Source of the DNA: Corynebacterium sp.
GTDB lineage: Bacteria > Actinomycetota > Actinomycetes > Mycobacteriales > Mycobacteriaceae
Reading direction: 5' to 3'
NCBI GenBank assembly: GCA_030527885.1
Contig: JAUMZY010000004.1
Span: forward strand, 44,176 to 108,175
DNA length: 64,000 bases
In this document: piece by piece, positions 1 to 9,348 of the stretch
How positions within the stretch are numbered: the first letter of the stretch is position 1
Layout of the letters: each line of letters starts with the position of its first letter
Notes under the pieces: model-generated
Told to the model about the DNA's origin: nothing
Seen by the model: only the letters and a program-made list of their open reading frames with translations
Databases searched by the model: none
Program-made: the position numbers and the translations under genes

Positions 1-2523
1 GCCTTGCCATTGGGTGAGGGGTTTGTCTTTGATCCCCATGGGTATGCGCAGGTGGCCTTCGCGTTCGGCGATGAGCCCCCTGCCTGGGTGGATCTCCAGG
101 TTGGTAAGGATGGAGTCGAATGACAAATGGCTGGGGAGGGGTGGAAGCCAAATTTGGCGGGTTTTGTTTGCTGCGGTGGTGAGTCGGGATACGACCAGGT
201 CCAGGGTGGTTCTGTCAGATTGGGGTTGCTGCTGGAGGGCGGTAGCTTGGTCAAGTTGGGTGCGATAGATTTCTTCTTTGCGTGCTAACCAGGCTTCAGT
301 GGTGTTGGTGAGTTCTAGGGGCATGGGGACGGGCGGTAATTCCCGGGTGGTGGCCACGGCGGCGGCTTCGTAGGGGCCAGATACGTAGGCGGCTTTGAAG
401 CGTTCGAAAATATCGGGGTCGACTTTGAGATACCCAGAGCCGGGGATGGGTGGTAGTTCGTGGGCGGCGGTGGAGCCGATGGCGGAGCGGGATTCTTGCG
501 CAGAGAATGTGCGCAACCCGATACGGTACGACAGGTAGGATTCCAGGCCTTTGAGTCGGCCTTCTTCCAGGCGTTGCGACGCCAAGAGGATGTGCACCCC
601 AATGGACCGGCCAATGCGGCCAATCTGGACGAAGAGTTCAATGAATTCCGGTTTAGCGGCAAGGAGTTCGCCGAACTCGTCGATCACAACGAATAGGACA
701 GGGAGCGGTTCGGTGACTTTGCCTTGGTCACGCAACTCATTGTATTCGCCCACGTTGGCGAGGTTGCCGGCGGCCTGTAAGACTCGTTGCCGGCGTTGAA
801 TTTCGCCCAGGATGGAATCGTGTAGGCGATCCACCAGCCCGGCGGCGTCTTCTAAGTTATCCACGATGGCTGCGGTGTGTGGGAGGGGTTCTAACCCAGC
901 GAAGGTGGCACCACCTTTGAAGTCCACCAGTACTAGGGATAGTTGTTCCGGTGGGTGGCAAATGACCTGAGCTAGCACTAAAGTGCGCAACACTTCCGAC
1001 TTACCGGAGCCGGTTGCACCCACGCAGAGACCGTGCGGGCCCATGCCGTTCTTGGCGGATTCTTTGATGTCCAATGTGATGGGTTGGGCTTCGGAATCAA
1101 TGCCGTAGGGAACGTTGAGGAAGTTTTCATTGGACCTGGGTTTCCAGGCGTCTTCAATGTTGTATGTGGCGAAATCTTCGATGCCCAACATGGCATCCAG
1201 CCCAATGGTTTGTTCCAATGGGGCATCTGGGGTGGCGTCTTCCACTAATCGCAATGGTGACAGCTGCCGGGTGATGGCTTCTGCTAGGCCCTCGGGAATG
1301 ATGTCTAGTATGCCCTTCCGGCCGCCGTAGAGCATGCGTTCGATGTAGCCTTCTTCGCCTTCGGCTGGTTCTTGGATTTCGCCCCGGGAGAGCAGCTGCA
1401 CTTCGAACGTATTATCTGGTTCCACCAGCACCCGCACATCCACGTGTGAGGGCTCCAAGTATTGGGAACTGGAGATGGCAATTAATGTCACACGTGCGTT
1501 AAAAAAGCTGGGTAGTACTGCTAATTGTTCTGATAGCCATTTGCCGTGTGGGGTGTCCATGTCTACCAGCACCATGAGGTGGCATGCGTCTAATGCGGAG
1601 TCTCGGTATTTGGATTTTTCCGTGAGATCTTCGCGGCGGCTGGCAATTTCTGTTAGTAATTCCGTGACAGATTCATCGTCGTAGGATACGGTGCGTTTGC
1701 CGATGGGGCCGTCGAAAAGCTCTGGTGAAAGAATGTGTGGCAGCCACAGCATCCATGTATTGTGTGCGCCTTCGCCGCCGAGTGGTAATGCCACGTGCAG
1801 TTTCAGGTCATCTGGGGCGTGAAATACTGCGGCCTGCAGCACAATGGACCGCACTGTGGCGATGGTCTGCTCGGGTGGCCCAACCAGGGAAATCACGCCG
1901 CGGGCGGGAATTGCCATGGGGAGGTTTTCGATGGTTTTAATGCGGCGCAACATGCGATCCAGGTGGGCCTGCGAGATCGGTTCAGAGATCGCCATGGGGT
2001 CGGCAGTGTCTTTGATGTTGACTTCGGTGGCGAGTTGTCCGATGCCGCTGCCGATGCGGGTGATGAGAAAATCCTCGTCGCCACGGCGGCGCTCCCAAAT
2101 GCGGTATGGGTCCCGGATGATATCGGTGAGCATGTCTGGGGCGGGGTTGCGCATGAGCGTTTCGGTGCGTTGCGTGGTTGCACGTTGGTGAATATCGTGT
2201 TCCACCTGCTCTAAGTGTTCGATAAAGCGCACGCGATCTTCTTCGGCTTGTTTGCGTTTACCCGTACGGTTGCGAATAAACGTTCCAATTGCCGTAAAAA
2301 TAACCACGATGAACATCACCGCACCCACCGCCATGCGAATGGGGTTGCCAGAAGACATCATCATCATAACCATGCCGGCACCCCCGACCAGCGGCATCAG
2401 CGCCATGAGAATATTGCCGCCACCACCCCCACGAATGGTGGGCACCGGGGCAATTTCTATGGGCCTATCAGCCTTGATCTTCTTATGCAACCGGGCGGGA
2501 CGGTGTACTATGCGTGTGCTCAT
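1..2523 (-). CDS. eccC: Type VII secretion FtsK/SpoIIIE ATPase EccC (partial, C-terminus off the left edge)
   Basis: Membrane-bound ATPase that recognises and drives WXG100-type substrates through the ESX/type VII secretion machine. The visible part is about 841 residues, beginning MSTRIVHRPARL with an AAGGA ribosome site just upstream. Residues about 35-80 hold the Gly/Met-rich EccC membrane anchor, two helices including the run GAGMVMMMM. A long pre-ATPase region follows, then the first FtsK domain with Walker A GATGSGKS near residue 500 and Walker B VVIDEFGE near 611. Full EccC proteins carry two or three ATPase domains, so the rest lies outside the window. It is divergent from eccD, 109 bases away. 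Family assignment is strong; which ESX type it is cannot be decided here. Confidence 0.93.
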   Translation of the reverse strand, partial: MSTRIVHRPARLHKKIKADRPIEIAPVPTIRGGGGGNILMALMPLVGGAGMVMMMMSSGNPIRMAVGAVMFIVVIFTAIGTFIRNRTGKRKQAEEDRVRFIEHLEQVEHDIHQRATTQRTETLMRNPAPDMLTDIIRDPYRIWERRRGDEDFLITRIGSGIGQLATEVNIKDTADPMAISEPISQAHLDRMLRRIKTIENLPMAIPARGVISLVGPPEQTIATVRSIVLQAAVFHAPDDLKLHVALPLGGEGAHNTWMLWLPHILSPELFDGPIGKRTVSYDDESVTELLTEIASRREDLTEKSKYRDSALDACHLMVLVDMDTPHGKWLSEQLAVLPSFFNARVTLIAISSSQYLEPSHVDVRVLVEPDNTFEVQLLSRGEIQEPAEGEEGYIERMLYGGRKGILDIIPEGLAEAITRQLSPLRLVEDATPDAPLEQTIGLDAMLGIEDFATYNIEDAWKPRSNENFLNVPYGIDSEAQPITLDIKESAKNGMGPHGLCVGATGSGKSEVLRTLVLAQVICHPPEQLSLVLVDFKGGATFAGLEPLPHTAAIVDNLEDAAGLVDRLHDSILGEIQRRQRVLQAAGNLANVGEYNELRDQGKVTEPLPVLFVVIDEFGELLAAKPEFIELFVQIGRIGRSIGVHILLASQRLEEGRLKGLESYLSYRIGLRTFSAQESRSAIGSTAAHELPPIPGSGYLKVDPDIFERFKAAYVSGPYEAAAVATTRELPPVPMPLELTNTTEAWLARKEEIYRTQLDQATALQQQPQSDRTTLDLVVSRLTTAANKTRQIWLPPLPSHLSFDSILTNLEIHPGRGLIAEREGHLRIPMGIKDKPLTQWQG

Positions 2524-2632
2524 ATATCCTTACTACAGTGAGAACTTCTGATGGGAATGCGTTAAACTTGCATCAGTTTTTTACAATTACAGTGCCAGAT
2601 TTATTGTCCTATTAGCGAAACTTTAATGCAAA

Positions 2633-4078
2633 ATGAGTTCAGTATTTGTTCGTCTGAGTGTTTTTTGGGAAAACCAGCAGTTAGACGTCAGCTTACCCGC
2701 CCAACGTCCCGTTGTGGATTTTATTGATGAAATAATTAAGCTTTTCCAGCCCACCGATGAGGGGCTGGAAAAGCCCGGGGAGGCTGTTACTGAAGCATTC
2801 ATGTGGGCTCTCTCCTCCCCCACGTATGGGCATCTCAACCCGAATATATCCCTAACAGAATCTGGGGTTATTGATGGCCAACGACTATATCTAACCCACA
2901 CTACAGATACTGCCCAGGCGCCATTTGTGGATGATATTCTCAGCGAAGTACGCACCATCATCGCTGATAATCAATGGCGATGGTCCTCCACAGTGAGATC
3001 CGCCGGCATGTACTGGTGCGCGTTAGCCCTGTTGGGATTGCTCTTTCTGGTGGCGTTGCCGCTGGTGGTGACTGCCGCCCAGCCATGGACCACCCCTGCA
3101 TGGATTGGGGTGGCAATCATCGGCGTGGTGTCCTTAACCGGGGTGTTGGTTGCCGCCCAGAAGCCACATGATTGGCTACGGTGGGCAGGCCTACCAGTAT
3201 CGGTGGGGGCAATTGCAATTACATGGCCGTTGTTAGCACATTTGCCCACTGCTACCCGGTTTGTGTGGACGCTGGTGGCCTTCTGCGTGGGCTGCGCTGT
3301 CACATCAGTGCTGGCAGGCCGTAAGAAAGCCCAACGAGCAGAAATCGCCGGAGCTACCGCATTCATCATAGTGGCACTGATACTCACTGGCGTAGGTGTG
3401 GCATTATCCTTCCAAGTGCGATTATTAGCGGTGGCGGCATGGGGTGCGTGGGCACCAGTGCTCATGCTGCTGATCGCCCCCACCATTGCACTTAATGCCA
3501 CTGGCTTGCCGACGATGCTGCGGCGCAACGACACCGGCGACCCGGTGGAACGCACCCGCATTCACAACACAGCCCTACGTAGTGAGGCCCTAAGCAGGGG
3601 CATTGTCTGGGCAGCCACTGCCCTATCTCTATTGATTATCATCACGCTATCAGGCAGCCCCTACTGGCAGCAGGGTATACCAGCCGTGTTGTTGGCGCTC
3701 ATTTTGATGTTGCGGAGCCATGGCTTTGCCGACGCCCGAATGATCACCCCACTGCTGATTGCCGGTTCTGTGGGGGTGGGGATTTCTGCGGCAGCGCTTG
3801 TGTATTTTAGGCAGCATCGCTGGGATTCACAGCTGATTACTGTGCCATGGTGGCAGGATAATCCCACCACCGCGTGGATTAGTTGGGCAGTTTTTGCTGG
3901 CATCGTGTTTGCCAGTGCGTTGATTTTCATCTCATGCAATAAATTAACGTTGGATGAATTGCAGGAGGCCCGGGTGTCTAAGATCATTTCCGCCATTGAT
4001 GCACTGATTTGTTTGGCGTTTATCCCCATGATTTTAGTGGCGCAGGGAGTTTATACCTATTTTTGGGCGATCATGTGA
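2633..4078 (+). CDS. eccD: Type VII secretion integral membrane protein EccD
   Basis: EccD forms the main membrane vestibule of the ESX secretion complex. Residues 1 to about 95 form the ubiquitin-like (YukD) domain, beginning SSVFVRLSVFWENQQLDVSL. From about residue 120 to the end there are roughly eleven hydrophobic helices separated by short loops, ending QGVYTYFWAIM. At 481 residues the length fits EccD. The start is the first ATG after an AT-rich leader; no strong ribosome site is visible. Its divergent neighbour eccC supports the assignment. No esxA/esxB, eccB, eccE or mycP is present in the window, so the rest of the locus must lie to the left. Confidence 0.93.
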   Translation: MSSVFVRLSVFWENQQLDVSLPAQRPVVDFIDEIIKLFQPTDEGLEKPGEAVTEAFMWALSSPTYGHLNPNISLTESGVIDGQRLYLTHTTDTAQAPFVDDILSEVRTIIADNQWRWSSTVRSAGMYWCALALLGLLFLVALPLVVTAAQPWTTPAWIGVAIIGVVSLTGVLVAAQKPHDWLRWAGLPVSVGAIAITWPLLAHLPTATRFVWTLVAFCVGCAVTSVLAGRKKAQRAEIAGATAFIIVALILTGVGVALSFQVRLLAVAAWGAWAPVLMLLIAPTIALNATGLPTMLRRNDTGDPVERTRIHNTALRSEALSRGIVWAATALSLLIIITLSGSPYWQQGIPAVLLALILMLRSHGFADARMITPLLIAGSVGVGISAAALVYFRQHRWDSQLITVPWWQDNPTTAWISWAVFAGIVFASALIFISCNKLTLDELQEARVSKIISAIDALICLAFIPMILVAQGVYTYFWAIM

Positions 4079-4546
4079 GCGTCGAAAAGCAAGAATCTTG
4101 TGCTGCTACATCGCACACCGCTACCCCTTGATGGCGCTGTTTATTCACCTAACCTGTAACGACCTTGCACTTTTCAAACAGGTGTTTTCCGCATTGATGT
4201 AGTCGAGGACGACTTGGGTTTTAGAGTCTTCAGCTTAAGGCAAGTAAAACACCAGAAGCTATTTTGTGTGATCCCACAGTGAGGTTGCGTGGAAAATAAC
4301 TGTCCACAATATCTAGTGAGATTCAGAGGTAAAGTAGCAAAGGCAGTAAAGTTTTTCATATATTAGTATTATGGTAGATGCTTAGCCTATAGGAGTTGGC
4401 GTATTTTTAAATGTTTTTTGGTTAGCCGCTTGCACCAGAAACTTCTCTCCCGAAGGCGCAACAGAAGCCGAATTAGCTTCTGAAAGCACACAGGTCGGAA
4501 TGAAGAAATCATTAATGACTGCTTCACCATGAAGGAGAGGAGATAC
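4079..4546. other. Gene-free stretch after eccD
   Basis: No convincing gene is visible. The stretch opens with one copy of the window-wide word GTCGAAAAGC (4081-4090), three bases after the eccD stop codon. The remainder is AT-rich, has short stop-riddled frames only, and shows no clear terminator. Confidence 0.6.
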
Positions 4547-4822
4547 ATGGACTACCTAATTCCATTCATACTTCTCTTTACTATCCTCTCACCGTTAATA
4601 GTTCCATGGATGGTGGGTGCAAGAAAGCGCTGCATGCGGAAAATCCATGGGAGGGTACAGTTTTTCTTCTTCGTCATGCTGACTGGCCCTATCAGTGGGT
4701 TTATTGGGGCTGCTCTTTTAACCCCAATAATGATCATGGATCTCGGCGATGCGGCAGAAGGTCTGGCAGAGTTTTTCCTGTTTATGGTCGGGACGGGAGC
4801 TTTTTTCTCAATTTTCACATGA
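4547..4822 (+). CDS. Small membrane protein, unrecognised; possibly cut short by a nonsense codon
   Basis: The start MDYLIPFILLF is set by a good GGAGAGGAG ribosome site. The product has 91 residues and three predicted membrane helices (about 3-21, 37-58 and 68-90) with a basic loop GARKRCMRKIHGR between the first two. I do not recognise the family. Reading on past the TGA at 4820-4822 in the same frame gives a further 33 codons of protein-like sequence with a basic stretch and GEIGEYLQWRWQ before the next stop near 4922. The present stop may therefore be a nonsense mutation of a gene of about 125 residues. It sits between eccD and the decayed toxin/immunity-like block. Confidence 0.6.
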   Translation: MDYLIPFILLFTILSPLIVPWMVGARKRCMRKIHGRVQFFFFVMLTGPISGFIGAALLTPIMIMDLGDAAEGLAEFFLFMVGTGAFFSIFT

Positions 4823-5050
4823 CTCCGCGCGTATACCGGCAGCAGAAAAACCCCAGGTTTTGGGGAAATCGGGGAGTACCTGCAATGGCGCTGGCAAACT
4901 ATCAGAAATGCATTCACCTGAAGGCCCGCCAACAGAATGGACAAATAACCCCTTTGCGTGATGTCCTGACTTTAGTCGTCGACAAGCTTGCTCTTTACAG
5001 TGATGCACTAGCTTCCCGCACCACCCGCATCACTGGGGTCACCGATGCTG

Positions 5051-5774
5051 CTAAGTTGCGCACCAATATTCTTGGCTGCGCTGTTTATTCACATAATCTG
5101 TGACCACCTGCACCGCGTTGTCTAGTTCCTCCTGTGTTGTCCACTGGCCGGTTTTCTCTGCCAGCCAGCTTGGATTGATGATCTCTGGTGTCCATGCCTG
5201 CACGTGGGCCAAGGCTGCGTCCCATTGTTTTTGAAAGAGTAAGACAAATAGCTGGCTGCGCTCTTTCCGGTGCCACTGCCAGTATGGGCTATTGTCCACT
5301 GCTGCACTGATATCATCAGGCATCAGTAATGGCGGACCACGCTAATGGTGGGCCGCGTTCTATGTGGTTTAGTAGTTCCTGCCATCGCTGCCCCAGTGTG
5401 TGTTTCTCCACCCAGAAGTATTGGCCACGCTGCGCAAATGAGCAGGCAGCGGGGAGGTTACGTGCGCTTCTGGCAAAGTTAACGAGTACTTCGTCGGTGC
5501 GTGGCGTAACAAAGCTACTTCGCGCTCGTAAAAGATTTTCCACCTGCTTCAGCGATGGAATCGCCACGTCGTATACCAGTGCAACTCGAACATGCTCTGC
5601 TTTTTCATCGTCCGGGCACACGTAGGGGGTAAACAGTAACTCACCCAACCACCGTGAGTAGCAGATATCTAATATGTCGCCGCTTGGTTCTTCGCAGTAC
5701 TCGTCGCGGGTGTAGCCACGCTCTAAAAACCATGCATCAATGTGTGAGAGGCTTCCTGGTTTCACTAGTTTCAC
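5051..5774 (-). pseudogene. Immunity-like paralogue C, frameshifted
   Basis: Third of three tandem homologues. Reading from GTG at 5774, the first frame gives 152 residues ending LAWSAITDA. The homology then continues in another frame from about 5323 (DDISAAVDNSPYWQW) to the stop at 5051. Comparison with copy A (ELADAHDLSAAVADSNYW) shows one extra base near 5315. Shared landmarks with copies A and B are an N-terminal WF.ERGYT, a central LG.RWQELL, then SPYWQW and a C-terminal QEELDNAV.VVTDYV. The family is not one I recognise. It lies 7 bases from copy B and is clearly part of the same run. Either it is a pseudogene, or the shift is a sequencing error or programmed. Confidence 0.7.
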
Positions 5775-5780
5775 CTAACG

Positions 5781-6464
5781 TTACTGTGACTGGTCATATA
5801 TGTAGTCCGTGACTACGGCAACTGCGTTATCAAGTTCTTCTTGCACGGTCCAGCAGTCGGGTTTTTCGTCACGGCGCCACGGGTTAATGGTGGCTTCCGT
5901 CCATGATTGCACATGCGCCAATGCAGCATCCCATTGGTGTTGGTGCAGCAAGGCGAAAAGTCAGCCGGGTGATAGCGCAGTCCATTGCCAATAGGGGCTT
6001 TCATCAATCGCGGCGCATAAATCTTTGGTGGTTGTGAGTTCTGCCGACACTTCGGGAAGATCCTGTTCTAGCTGGTCTAATAGTTCTTGCCATCTGGGCC
6101 CCAGGGTGGTTCTTTCCAGGAATATTCGGGGGCCGCGCCAGGGCAACGGGGGATTATGCGGGCTGAATCGTGGAATTGCCAGCAAGCTGACATTGCCTGC
6201 CGGCAGGGGGTTGAAAAAGCTGCTCTGCGCCACCAATGCATTGTGCACAGTGCTGAGCGCCGGGATGCACACGTGGTAGCTTATTGCGGTGAGGATGTGT
6301 TCTGGTTTCTCAAGGTAGAAGTCCAGGAGTACGCCGAAGCGGAGTCCCCCGCGTTGGGTTTCATAGCTGATCCCGGATCCTTCACAGTACTGATAGTCGG
6401 TGCGGGTGTAGCCGCGCTGGGTGAACCATGAATCCACTTGCATGATCGTCGGGGAAAGCATCAT
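5781..6464 (-). pseudogene. Immunity-like paralogue B, in-frame TGA stop
   Basis: Second of three tandem homologues, about 227 codons from ATG at 6464 (AGGAATC just upstream) to TAA at 5781. A TGA at 5961-5963 interrupts it within YWQWTALSPG*LFALLHQHQW. The reading frame is the same on both sides, so this is a nonsense change, not an indel. Copies A and C carry Lys or Gln at this place. The C-terminus DEKPDCWTVQEELDNAVAVV matches the other copies. If the stop is real the protein ends at 167 residues, before the conserved C-terminal third. Copy A ends 10 bases upstream and copy C begins 7 bases downstream. Confidence 0.72.
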
Positions 6465-6473
6465 GATTCCTAT

Positions 6474-7123
6474 CTAACTGTGGTTATTCACGTAGTCGGT
6501 GACCACCATGATGGCGTTGTCTAGTTCTTCCTGCGCAGTCCACTTTCCGGGTTGGGGTTCTGAATCGAAGCGGTTGATGTCGTGTTCCCTCCATGAATAG
6601 ACGTTTTCCAAGGCTTCGTCCCATCGTTTTTGATGCAGGAGCGTGAACAGTTTTCCCGGTATTTCGCGCTGCCATACCCAGTAGTTGCTGTCGGCTACGG
6701 CGGCGCTGAGGTCGTGGGCGTCGGCTAGTTCCGACCAGGCGAGCGGTAAATCGTGTTCGAACTGGTGTAGTAGTTTCTGCCAGCGTCGCCCCAGGGTGTC
6801 TGTTTCTACAGTTCGATGGCCAATCCACGGAAAACCACCCACTCCCTCCACGTACGATGTGCTTTTGGCAAAATCGACGTGGCGGCCGCTCACATTGAAA
6901 CTACTGTTGGCAACCAGCGCCCGCTGTAATTTCCGCAAGGCAGGAATGGTGGCAAAATAATATAGTTGGGTTGAGCTTTTCTCACCGTAACTGCGCTTGC
7001 CGAGAAACGCCAGGGTGAAGCCAGGCCGTTCTTTTGCAGGGTGAACATGCGGTCCCAACTGCTTGTGGTTGTGTAGCCGCGCTCTAAAAACCATGGGTCG
7101 ATGTGCGTGAATGGTTTGGCCAT
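6474..7123 (-). pseudogene. Immunity-like paralogue A, frameshifted
   Basis: First of the three tandem homologues. The start MAKPFTHIDPWFLERGYT at 7123 follows a GGAGAAACCAGC ribosome site. Homology runs to about TLQKN and resumes in another frame at GFTLAFLGKRSYGEK, so a one-base shift lies near 7020-7045. The second frame then runs to the stop at 6474 with LGRRWQKLLHQFEHDLPLAW and QEELDNAIMVVTDYVNNHS. An unbroken product would have about 217 residues. No signal peptide or membrane helix is seen, so it looks cytoplasmic. The position 21 bases downstream of a nuclease-fold toxin remnant suggests an immunity role; that is inference from context. Confidence 0.7.
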
Positions 7124-7143
7124 GCTGGTTTCTCCGAATCTTG

Positions 7144-7497
7144 TTATGCCCAAAAGTCCTGCGCAATTTCCACAACGGCTGCCCGACCTGCTGCATTGTC
7201 GCCCCACACCACATAATACTTGCCCGTGAATATATCGCCGCGGGCCAGCCCAATGCCTTCTGCTTAGGCAGTGGACAACATTGCGGGCCACGCCTTGGGC
7301 AATGCATTTGCCATGGCGCGTTGGGGGCTACTCAACACTGCATTACCGCTCTTAACTTCGATGATTATGAAGCGTCCCCGTCCGTCGGCCATGAGGAAAT
7401 CGCAGCAGAATTTTTTATCCCCTTCATCTCCTAGGGCGACGTGTACTTGTTCCACGTAGCCTTTTAGTCCGCGTGAGTGCGCATTGTGTATGAGCAT
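7144..7497 (-). pseudogene. Nuclease-fold toxin C-terminal domain remnant (PD-(D/E)XK type), with nonsense codon
   Basis: About 117 codons in one frame, interrupted by TAA at 7264-7266. The segment KKFCCDFLMADGRGRFIIIE followed by VKSGNAVLSSPQ carries the D...ExK...Q pattern of restriction-endonuclease-fold toxin domains found at the ends of polymorphic toxins. After the TAA the same frame continues LARGDIFTGKYYVVWGDNAA to a second stop at 7144. No N-terminal trafficking domain (LXG, WXG, RHS) precedes it: a stop lies 20 codons upstream in the same frame. The start ATG at 7497 has no good ribosome site. It is best read as an orphan toxin tip that lost its delivery part. The closeness to eccC/eccD hints at a type VII-linked toxin, which is inference. 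Confidence 0.6.
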
Positions 7498-7518
7498 TGG
7501 TGTTGTTGGACACGAAGG

Positions 7519-7568
7519 CTCCTGCTGTCAGCCCCACTGCAGCGCAGCGTATGGGTTGACGGCAGGAG
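7519..7568 (-). terminator. Hairpin downstream of the osmolyte importer operon
   Basis: CTCCTGCTGTCAGCCC pairs with GGGTTGACGGCAGGAG apart from two wobble or mismatch positions, with a loop of about 18 bases. It sits 34 bases past the stop of the last importer gene. There is no strong T-run, so termination is likely but not certain. Confidence 0.5.
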
Positions 7569-7601
7569 TCCCGTCACTATTTTCATCTAGTGCAATAAAA
7601 A

Positions 7602-8591
7602 TTAGCTCTTCGTGATGAATCCCTGTTCTACCATCCAGTCCAGTGCGACCTGGCTGGGGTCGGCGCCTTCCACATCTACTTTGAGGTTGAGCGACCGCAT
7701 GGTGTCGTCATCAAGCAGCTGAGTAACTTGCGCAAACCGTTCCGCTATTTCCGGATATTTATTGAGGAATTCTGTGTTAAACACCGGCGCAGCATTGTAG
7801 GCGGGGAAATAATGTTTATCATCTTCCAGCACCACTAAATCCAGGGATTGAATGCGGCCGTCGGTGGTGAAAACCTCACCCAAGTTGCAGGCACCAGTGT
7901 CCGTGGCCTTGTAAATCGTGCCGGTATCCAGGAGGGAAATATTATTTTCCGGGATGCCGTCAGCAGAACCACGCTTCATGTCGTAGGTCTCCAGCATAGG
8001 ATTCAGGCCATCTGTGCGGGAGTTGAATTCCGCATCCACGCACATGGTGCGTTCTGCGACCGGTAAGTTCTTGATGTCACTTAAGGTTTTCAGGTTGTTC
8101 TGTTCCGCGTAATCTCGACGGACTGCGAACGCGTAAGTATTGTTCAATGGAGCCGGATCGGACCAGGTCAAACCATTTTTCTGGGCGTCTTCATCATGGA
8201 CGACTTGCCATTGTTCCTGTTTATCTGGGCGCCCATCTTCATGTCCAAGGTACGCGAGCCAGGCGGTACCAGTGTATTCGTAGGCAATTTGCGCCCGCCC
8301 CGACACCATAAGTTTGCGTGACGGCTGCGACCCAGGCACACCGGTCATATCGGTGACGTCGAAGCCCGCGGCATCAGCGATGTAGACAGCCATTTTTCCT
8401 AAGATGAGCTGTTCTGTGAAGCTTTTCGACGTGATCACCACTCGTTGCCCCTCCGCAGCAGGGATAGGCTGCAACGATGCTGGTTCAAGGTTTGGGAGGG
8501 CAGATGTGGAGGGACGTAGCCCGCAACCGGTAAGTGTGACACCGATCATCACGGTGCCGATGACGGCACTCAGTGTTTTCTTCAGGTTCAT
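7602..8591 (-). CDS. Quaternary-amine (glycine betaine/choline/carnitine) ABC transporter substrate-binding lipoprotein
   Basis: Binds an osmoprotectant outside the membrane and hands it to the two permeases encoded upstream. It has a lipoprotein signal peptide with lipobox LTGC near residue 23, then the OpuAC/OpuCC-type binding fold starting VVITSKSFTEQLILGKMAVY. YEYTGTAWLAYLG and the aromatic residues near the ligand site fit the quaternary-amine group. At 329 residues it has normal length. It is the last gene of a four-gene minus-strand operon and starts 2 bases after the preceding permease stop. The exact substrate cannot be read from sequence. Confidence 0.9.
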   Translation of the reverse strand: MNLKKTLSAVIGTVMIGVTLTGCGLRPSTSALPNLEPASLQPIPAAEGQRVVITSKSFTEQLILGKMAVYIADAAGFDVTDMTGVPGSQPSRKLMVSGRAQIAYEYTGTAWLAYLGHEDGRPDKQEQWQVVHDEDAQKNGLTWSDPAPLNNTYAFAVRRDYAEQNNLKTLSDIKNLPVAERTMCVDAEFNSRTDGLNPMLETYDMKRGSADGIPENNISLLDTGTIYKATDTGACNLGEVFTTDGRIQSLDLVVLEDDKHYFPAYNAAPVFNTEFLNKYPEIAERFAQVTQLLDDDTMRSLNLKVDVEGADPSQVALDWMVEQGFITKS

Positions 8592-8593
8592 GT

Positions 8594-9340
8594 CTACAAT
8601 CCTTTCGGTCGCAGCGTGTGTTCAAACACTTGGGCGATCCAGTCCACCGCTAATGCCAGTAGTGCCACCAGTAATGCCCCAGTAATCAGTACCCGATTCA
8701 AACCTAAGTTCACCCCAGTGGTGATGAGGATGCCTAGACCACCGCCGTCAACGAAGGTTGCCAGCGTGGCGGTACCCACCAACAGCACCAGTGCGGTGCG
8801 GATGCCGGCCAGCATGATCGGCACAGCCAGTGGTAGTTCGATTTGGAACAGTACTCGCCAGGCGCTCATGCCCATGCCGCGGCCGGCTTCCACCAGTTTG
8901 GGATCCACCGCGTCCAAGCCCACCATGGTGTTTTTGAGCACCGGTAGGAAGGAATACAGGATCAACGCCACGATAGCGGTATTGAAGCCGAAGCCCAGCC
9001 AGAAGGCAATGAGCACCACTAGACCGATAGCTGGTGCGGCTTGCCCGAGGTTGACGATTGACATAACTGGGCCGGTCAGCCAGCGCAACGGCTTTCTGGT
9101 GAGCAAGATGCCCAGCGGAATGGCTAGCACCAGCACCACAATGATGGATACTACCGTGAGCTGCAAGTGTTGTAAGGTGAGGCTAAGTAGGTTGGGCGCT
9201 GTAAGCGTAACCGATTCGGTTTCGCTAAGTTCGCTTGTGGTGAGCCAGATGATGAACAACACCAACACCGCGATGATAGCGATAGGTTGCACCATGAGTT
9301 CCCGCCACCAGGGTTTTGTTGGTTTGGTTGTAGTTTCCAT
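8594..9340 (-). CDS. Osmolyte ABC transporter permease (OpuBD/ProW type)
   Basis: One of two membrane subunits of the quaternary-amine importer. It has 248 residues with a cytoplasmic basic N-terminus, about six membrane helices and the permease coupling motif EAGRGMGMSAWRVLFQIELP that contacts the ATPase. The ribosome site GGAGGAG overlaps the end of the ATPase gene, whose stop lies 6 bases before this start, so the two are translationally linked. It is homologous to the permease at 10622-11263, as expected for a heterodimeric channel. Confidence 0.9.
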   Translation of the reverse strand: METTTKPTKPWWRELMVQPIAIIAVLVLFIIWLTTSELSETESVTLTAPNLLSLTLQHLQLTVVSIIVVLVLAIPLGILLTRKPLRWLTGPVMSIVNLGQAAPAIGLVVLIAFWLGFGFNTAIVALILYSFLPVLKNTMVGLDAVDPKLVEAGRGMGMSAWRVLFQIELPLAVPIMLAGIRTALVLLVGTATLATFVDGGGLGILITTGVNLGLNRVLITGALLVALLALAVDWIAQVFEHTLRPKGL

Positions 9341-9348
9341 GGATTACA

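Noticed and set aside
4174-4359. 61-codon frame between eccD and the small membrane gene
   Set aside because: No ribosome site, no recognisable feature, in an AT-rich spacer.
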